From Flavobacteriaceae bacterium (GTDB taxonomy: Bacteria; Bacteroidota; Bacteroidia; Flavobacteriales; Flavobacteriaceae), in the NCBI GenBank assembly GCA_002707745.1, contig PANU01000028.1:1-63340 (forward strand): a stretch of 63,340 nucleotides of DNA, read 5' to 3'. The notes under the pieces are model-generated. The model was given only the letters and a program-made list of their open reading frames with translations, had not been told where the DNA came from and did no database searches. This document shows, one piece after another, positions 58,887 through 63,340 of this stretch (its first letter is position 1; each line of letters begins with the position of its first letter). The position numbers and the translations under genes are program-made.

Positions 58887-60047
58887 ATGATTAAAACAAA
58901 AACCCTTCTACAACTATTTACCGAAACCCGAGAACACACCGAAACACTCTGTAAGCCCTTGGAGATTGAAGATTACGTTGTACAACCCATTATAGATGTT
59001 TCCCCGCCTAAATGGCATCTGGGGCACACAACGTGGTTTTTTGAAGAATTTATACTGAAACGCCACAAACCCAATTACAATATATTTCACGAAGATTTTG
59101 CCTTCGTTTTTAACAGCTATTATGAAACCCTAGGTGAACGTGTTATCCGGAGTGATCGCGGCAATTTATCACGTCCCGGAGTTGCCAAGGTGTACGATTA
59201 CAGACACTATGTTACCAATGAACTAAAGGAATTCCTTTCTGCTGAAATTTCCGCAGAAATAGAAGAAGTGCTTCTTATTGGCATACACCATGAAAAACAA
59301 CATCAGGAGTTATTGATGACGGATATAAAATATATTTTTGGCAACAACCCGTTACTCCCTAAATACAACAACCATTTTACTGAACACCTCATAGAAGAAG
59401 AAGCCCAACAATGGCTTCGGTATGAAGAAGGGGTATATGAAATTGGTCACAGCAAGGATTCCTTTTGTTATGATAACGAGTTAGGACGCCACAAAACCTA
59501 TATTCAAAATTTCGAGATTTCGAACAAACTGGTTACCAATGGTGAGTTTATTGAATTTATAGAAGCAGGAGGATACAAAGATTTTAACCACTGGCACGCA
59601 GACGGTTGGGAATGGGTACAGCAAGAAAAGCAAACACAACCCATGTACTGGCATTATGTAGAGGGACACTGGCATCATTACACCTTACAGGGCTTACAAA
59701 AACTTATTCCGGAGGCTCCTTTATGTCACGTTTCCTATTACGAAGCTTTTGCCTATGCACAATGGAAAGGATGCCGCCTCCCTACCGAATTTGAATGGGA
59801 AATAGCACAGCAGGATTTTAAGTGGGGCAACCGCTGGGAATGGACTGAAAGTGCCTACCTCCCCTATCCGGGATACACTAAAGCGCCAGGAGCTATTGGT
59901 GAATATAACGGTAAGTTTATGGTAAACCAGAAAGTATTGAGAGGAGGCTCTGTTGTAACAGCAAACAAACACACCAGACCTACGTATCGTAATTTTTTTC
60001 AACCCAACCTACGCTGGCAATACACTGGTATTAGATTAGCCAAATAA
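58887..60047 (+). CDS. egtB: EgtB-like ergothioneine biosynthesis sulfoxide synthase
   Basis: VSPPKWHLGHTTWFFEEFIL, GIHHEKQHQELLMTDIKY, FGE-type C-terminus GCRLPTEFEWEIA...VLRGGSVVTANKHTRPTYRNFF. Confidence 0.92.
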   Translation: MIKTKTLLQLFTETREHTETLCKPLEIEDYVVQPIIDVSPPKWHLGHTTWFFEEFILKRHKPNYNIFHEDFAFVFNSYYETLGERVIRSDRGNLSRPGVAKVYDYRHYVTNELKEFLSAEISAEIEEVLLIGIHHEKQHQELLMTDIKYIFGNNPLLPKYNNHFTEHLIEEEAQQWLRYEEGVYEIGHSKDSFCYDNELGRHKTYIQNFEISNKLVTNGEFIEFIEAGGYKDFNHWHADGWEWVQQEKQTQPMYWHYVEGHWHHYTLQGLQKLIPEAPLCHVSYYEAFAYAQWKGCRLPTEFEWEIAQQDFKWGNRWEWTESAYLPYPGYTKAPGAIGEYNGKFMVNQKVLRGGSVVTANKHTRPTYRNFFQPNLRWQYTGIRLAK

Positions 60048-60060
60048 CCTCTAACTTTCT

Positions 60061-61038
60061 ATGAGCAGTAAAACAACCCCAGACATTGATACATCTTTTA
60101 AAACTGATGTTCACAAGGGTCTTACCAGTTTTCCTAAATATTTATATTCAAAATATATTTATGACTCAGCAGGGGATAAATTGTTTCAGGATATTATGGA
60201 ACTTCCCGAATATTATCTCACGAGCTGTGAATTCAATATTTTATCATGCCACACACAAGAAATAGCAACATTATTTAATAACCCAAAAACTGGTTTCGAC
60301 CTCATTGAACTGGGAGCAGGCGATGGAAAAAAAACAAAAATAGTATTGCGGTATCTGTCCGATAATAATTTCGACTTTGTTTACAAACCTATAGATATAA
60401 GTCAGAATGCCATTAACTCTTTAGCTGAAACCCTTGCAAACGAACTTCCAGACGTTACTGTAGACGGTGAAAAAGGGATGTATTTTGAAGTGTTGGAACG
60501 CTTACAAAAATACAACTCCCGAAAAAAGGTTTTAATGGTTTTAGGGTCTAATATTGGCAATTTACTACATGACAAAGCCATAGATTTCCTTACCAAGTTA
60601 AAAGACATTATGGGTCCAGAAGACTTATTATTTATGGGCTTTGACCAAAAAAAGAATCCACAAATAATTTTAGATGCCTACAATGATCCCACAGGAGTAA
60701 CAGCAGCTTTCAACAAAAATTTATTACACAGGATTAACCGAGAACTGGAAGCTGATTTTAAAGTAGAAAAATTTAAACACTGGGAAAGTTACGACCCGGA
60801 ATCCGGCACCGCAAAAAGTTTTTTAGTAGCAACCGAAGCTATGAAAGTTTCCATAGAAGCTTTAGGCCTCACTATAGATTTTGACCCCTGGGAAACCATT
60901 CATACCGAAATTTCTCAAAAATATGATGATAAAGTCGTACAATGGCTTGCAGATGCAGCTGGATTAGTAATTGAAACTTCATTTAAAGACGAAAAAGGCT
61001 ACTATAAAGATTATGTTTTCAGAAGAAAATTAGATTAA
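60061..61038 (+). CDS. egtD: L-histidine N-alpha-methyltransferase (EgtD)
   Basis: FPKYLYSKYIYDSAGDKLFQDIMELPEYYLTSCEFNIL; IELGAGDGKKTKIVL. Confidence 0.93.
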   Translation: MSSKTTPDIDTSFKTDVHKGLTSFPKYLYSKYIYDSAGDKLFQDIMELPEYYLTSCEFNILSCHTQEIATLFNNPKTGFDLIELGAGDGKKTKIVLRYLSDNNFDFVYKPIDISQNAINSLAETLANELPDVTVDGEKGMYFEVLERLQKYNSRKKVLMVLGSNIGNLLHDKAIDFLTKLKDIMGPEDLLFMGFDQKKNPQIILDAYNDPTGVTAAFNKNLLHRINRELEADFKVEKFKHWESYDPESGTAKSFLVATEAMKVSIEALGLTIDFDPWETIHTEISQKYDDKVVQWLADAAGLVIETSFKDEKGYYKDYVFRRKLD

Positions 61039-61146
61039 AAGTAATTGATACACTCTTACATAGCGGTTACCAACTCTTTGTATTAGCGGAATAATAATAC
61101 TAAATTTTCAGCTTCTTAGCAAAGCTCTACTTGTAAATTAAACACC

Positions 61147-61428
61147 ATGAAAGCCATTTGGAATAACACTATTATAGCCGAAAGTAATGACACTGTAGTT
61201 GTGGAAAACAACCATTACTTCCCACCCGAAGCAATACATAAAGTATACTTTAAAAAAACCGACACGCATAGCCATTGTCCCTGGAAAGGAGATGCATCGT
61301 ACTACACCATAGAGGTGGATGGGAAGACCAATGAAGACGCAGCCTGGTATTATCCAGAAACCAGTCATGCTGCTAAACCTATAGAAGGGTATATTGCATT
61401 CTGGAAAGGTGTAAAAATTATAGCATAA
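61147..61428 (+). CDS. DUF427 domain-containing protein
   Basis: VVVENNHYFPPEAIHKVYFKKTDTHSHCPWKGDASYYTIEVDG. Confidence 0.93.
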   Translation: MKAIWNNTIIAESNDTVVVENNHYFPPEAIHKVYFKKTDTHSHCPWKGDASYYTIEVDGKTNEDAAWYYPETSHAAKPIEGYIAFWKGVKIIA

Positions 61429-61429
61429 A

Positions 61430-61457
61430 AAAATCCCTTCGTATGAGAAGGGATTTT
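61430..61457. terminator. bidirectional intrinsic terminator
   Basis: AAAATCCCTTC-gtatga-GAAGGGATTTT. Confidence 0.88.
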
Positions 61458-61472
61458 AAAGAATTGCATTTT

Positions 61473-63340
61473 CTATTGTTTTATCAACTGTTTTACAAGC
61501 TGTCCTTCTTCAGAAGTAATAAGTACCATATAGGTAGCACTTGCCAGTTCTGAAATATCTATATGCTGGTCGACACCCATATTTGAAAGATCTACTTTTT
61601 TTATGAGCCTTCCACCCACATCATAAATTGAAACATCATTTAAGGAAATTCCTTGCGGATTTGCCACTGCAAAATAAGTACTGGCTGGGTTAGGATATAC
61701 CAACACCGATCCAATATCTGGAGTATTATCAACCCCTAAAATTCCCTCAATATGCAACTGAAATACACAAATTTCCTCATTATTTGAAGGGTCTGTTACA
61801 CCCATTATAATATTATAGCTACCGGGTAACAGCACAGTACCTGGAGGAGGGGTTTGGGAAAGGGTAAGATTACAATTATCTACACCTACCGCATCGCCAG
61901 TTGCAAAGTAATCTGGCAAGGTGTACGAATCTGTTGCTGGGATATACTGGTCTTCTGGACAGGTTATAGTTGGATCTAAAGAATCTACTACGTGTATAAA
62001 AGCCTGACAGGTATCAATAACCCCGTTTTCGTTCATAACAGTTAGTATTACTGGGATAGGAGGCCCCACATCTTCACAGGTAAATGTATCCAAATCTAAA
62101 CTTAATGTACCATTACAACCAATTCCTAATGAATTATTATTAATAGCTTCTGGCAAAACTGTAACCATTCCGTTTTCTCCTAAGGGAGCTGTAACGTTTT
62201 GGCAAATTGCCATAGGTGGTAAAATAGTTTCCTGAACTGTAACTATAGCAGTACAGGTTGCTGTTTCATCGTTGGAGTTGGTAACTGTAAGCGTTACTTC
62301 ATTTGGTCCAACATCGGCACAGGTAAATGTATCCTGAGACAGGCTCATACTTGTAATATCACAATTATCGAAACTACCGGCATCTACGTCTTCTGGCTCT
62401 ATGGTAACTTCTCCATTATTATCTAGCGTAGCTGTTATATCCTGGCAAAGCACAGTTATTGGAATAGTGTCTTCTACGGTTACAGTAGCTACACAACTAG
62501 TACTATTTCCAGAGTCATCTGTAACTGTAAGTATTACATTGTTAATAAGCCCAACGTTATTACAGTTAAAAGTATCTATGTTTAGCGTTTCGCTTGCAAT
62601 ACCACAATTATCGGTACTTGTACCACCTATATCATTTGGAGTAATGGTAGCCATTCCTGAAGCATCCAGCTGTATGGTAATATCTGTACAGTTTACGATG
62701 GGTGCTTGTGTATCAGTTACAATAACATCAAAAGTACACATGGTGGTAAGTCCCGAAGCATCGGTTACTTCAAAGGTATTTGTAGTAGTTCCAATAGGAA
62801 ATATGCTTCCACTGGCCAATCCGTTGGTTTGGGCAAGTACTTCCCCAGGACAATTGTCGGATACTGGTACGTCAAAGGTTACTACAGCACCACAATCGCC
62901 TGGATCGTTGCCTACTGTAATGTTTCCTGGACAAGAAATTGAGGGCGCTTCTGTATCGTTTACAGTAACATCAAACGTACACGTACTAGTAAGTCCTGAG
63001 GCATCGGTTATTTCATACGAGTTTGTAGTGGTACCTATTGGAAATAAGCTTCCACTGGCCAACCCGCTGGTTTGTGTGAATACCGGATTGGGGCAGTTAT
63101 CCGAAATTGGCACAGTAAAGGTTACAACTGCACCACAACTACCAGGATCGTTACCTACCGTAATAGGTGCAGGACAGGTAATTGCAGGACCTTCTACATC
63201 GTTTACGGTAATGTCAAAACTACATGAAGCAGTATTTCCTGAAGCATCGGTTATCTCAAAAGTATTGGTTGTTGTTCCTACAGGAAAGACACTCCCAGAA
63301 GGTAAGCCAGTAGTTTGCGTTACATCTATGCTTCCGGTGG
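61473..63340 (-). CDS. HYR-repeat surface protein with T9SS type A sorting domain; 5' end outside the window
   Basis: Frame stays open past the listed start to the window edge; repeats CPGNITVGNDPGDCGAVVTFDVPVSDNCPGEV...; C-term GSVLVYPNPASTYFAVANPQGISLNDVSIYDVGGRLIKKV. Confidence 0.9.
   Translation of the reverse strand, partial: TGSIDVTQTTGLPSGSVFPVGTTTNTFEITDASGNTASCSFDITVNDVEGPAITCPAPITVGNDPGSCGAVVTFTVPISDNCPNPVFTQTSGLASGSLFPIGTTTNSYEITDASGLTSTCTFDVTVNDTEAPSISCPGNITVGNDPGDCGAVVTFDVPVSDNCPGEVLAQTNGLASGSIFPIGTTTNTFEVTDASGLTTMCTFDVIVTDTQAPIVNCTDITIQLDASGMATITPNDIGGTSTDNCGIASETLNIDTFNCNNVGLINNVILTVTDDSGNSTSCVATVTVEDTIPITVLCQDITATLDNNGEVTIEPEDVDAGSFDNCDITSMSLSQDTFTCADVGPNEVTLTVTNSNDETATCTAIVTVQETILPPMAICQNVTAPLGENGMVTVLPEAINNNSLGIGCNGTLSLDLDTFTCEDVGPPIPVILTVMNENGVIDTCQAFIHVVDSLDPTITCPEDQYIPATDSYTLPDYFATGDAVGVDNCNLTLSQTPPPGTVLLPGSYNIIMGVTDPSNNEEICVFQLHIEGILGVDNTPDIGSVLVYPNPASTYFAVANPQGISLNDVSIYDVGGRLIKKVDLSNMGVDQHIDISELASATYMVLITSEEGQLVKQLIKQ
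62758..63340 (-). repeat. 243-bp (81-codon) tandem HYR repeats
   Basis: gcatcggtta-type anchor at 62758, 63001, 63244: exact 243-bp period. Confidence 0.9.

Noticed and set aside
1-63340. tRNA, rRNA, prophage, IS transposase, toxin-antitoxin or cas genes
   Set aside because: None recognised in the ORF list or by eye in the gaps; a tRNA/Rfam scan would be needed to be certain.

Overview
Window from a Bacteroidota chromosome, very probably Flavobacteriaceae (T9SS sorting tails, GLPGLI proteins, TAnnTTTG-type promoters). Main content: hutU; a PAS histidine kinase/response regulator pair; a long minus-strand aerobic phenylacetate operon (paaE-A-B-C-D-G-H-I-J-Z, ech, paaY) continuing into a fused 2-oxoacid dehydrogenase E1 and its E2; a divergent paaR (TetR) and phenylalanine hydroxylase; TonB-type and T9SS surface proteins; ppk1; hppA plus ppa; pdhB; etfBA; thyA; egtB-egtD. 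The most unusual signal is in the gaps of the paa operon. Nearly every junction holds a different palindromic or repeat element. Several are arrays of diverged 7-nt units in inverted orientation. Three of these pairs enclose a 23S-rRNA-IVP-type four-helix-bundle gene: one intact, one with an in-frame amber codon, and one decayed and absent from the ORF track. Another pair, with the same heptad family as the intact copy, has no gene inside and forms the whole paaR/PAH intergenic region. Further single arrays lie between etfB/etfA and next to pdhB, and arrays seem to have rewritten both termini of PaaH. A GIY-YIG remnant with REP-like ends occupies another gap. I propose these as a family of small IVS-like hairpin elements living in operon junctions. 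A paa promoter with a PaaR-like operator overlapping a TTTG-N20-TAnnTTTG promoter is also readable. Everything here is by eye; no searches were run.
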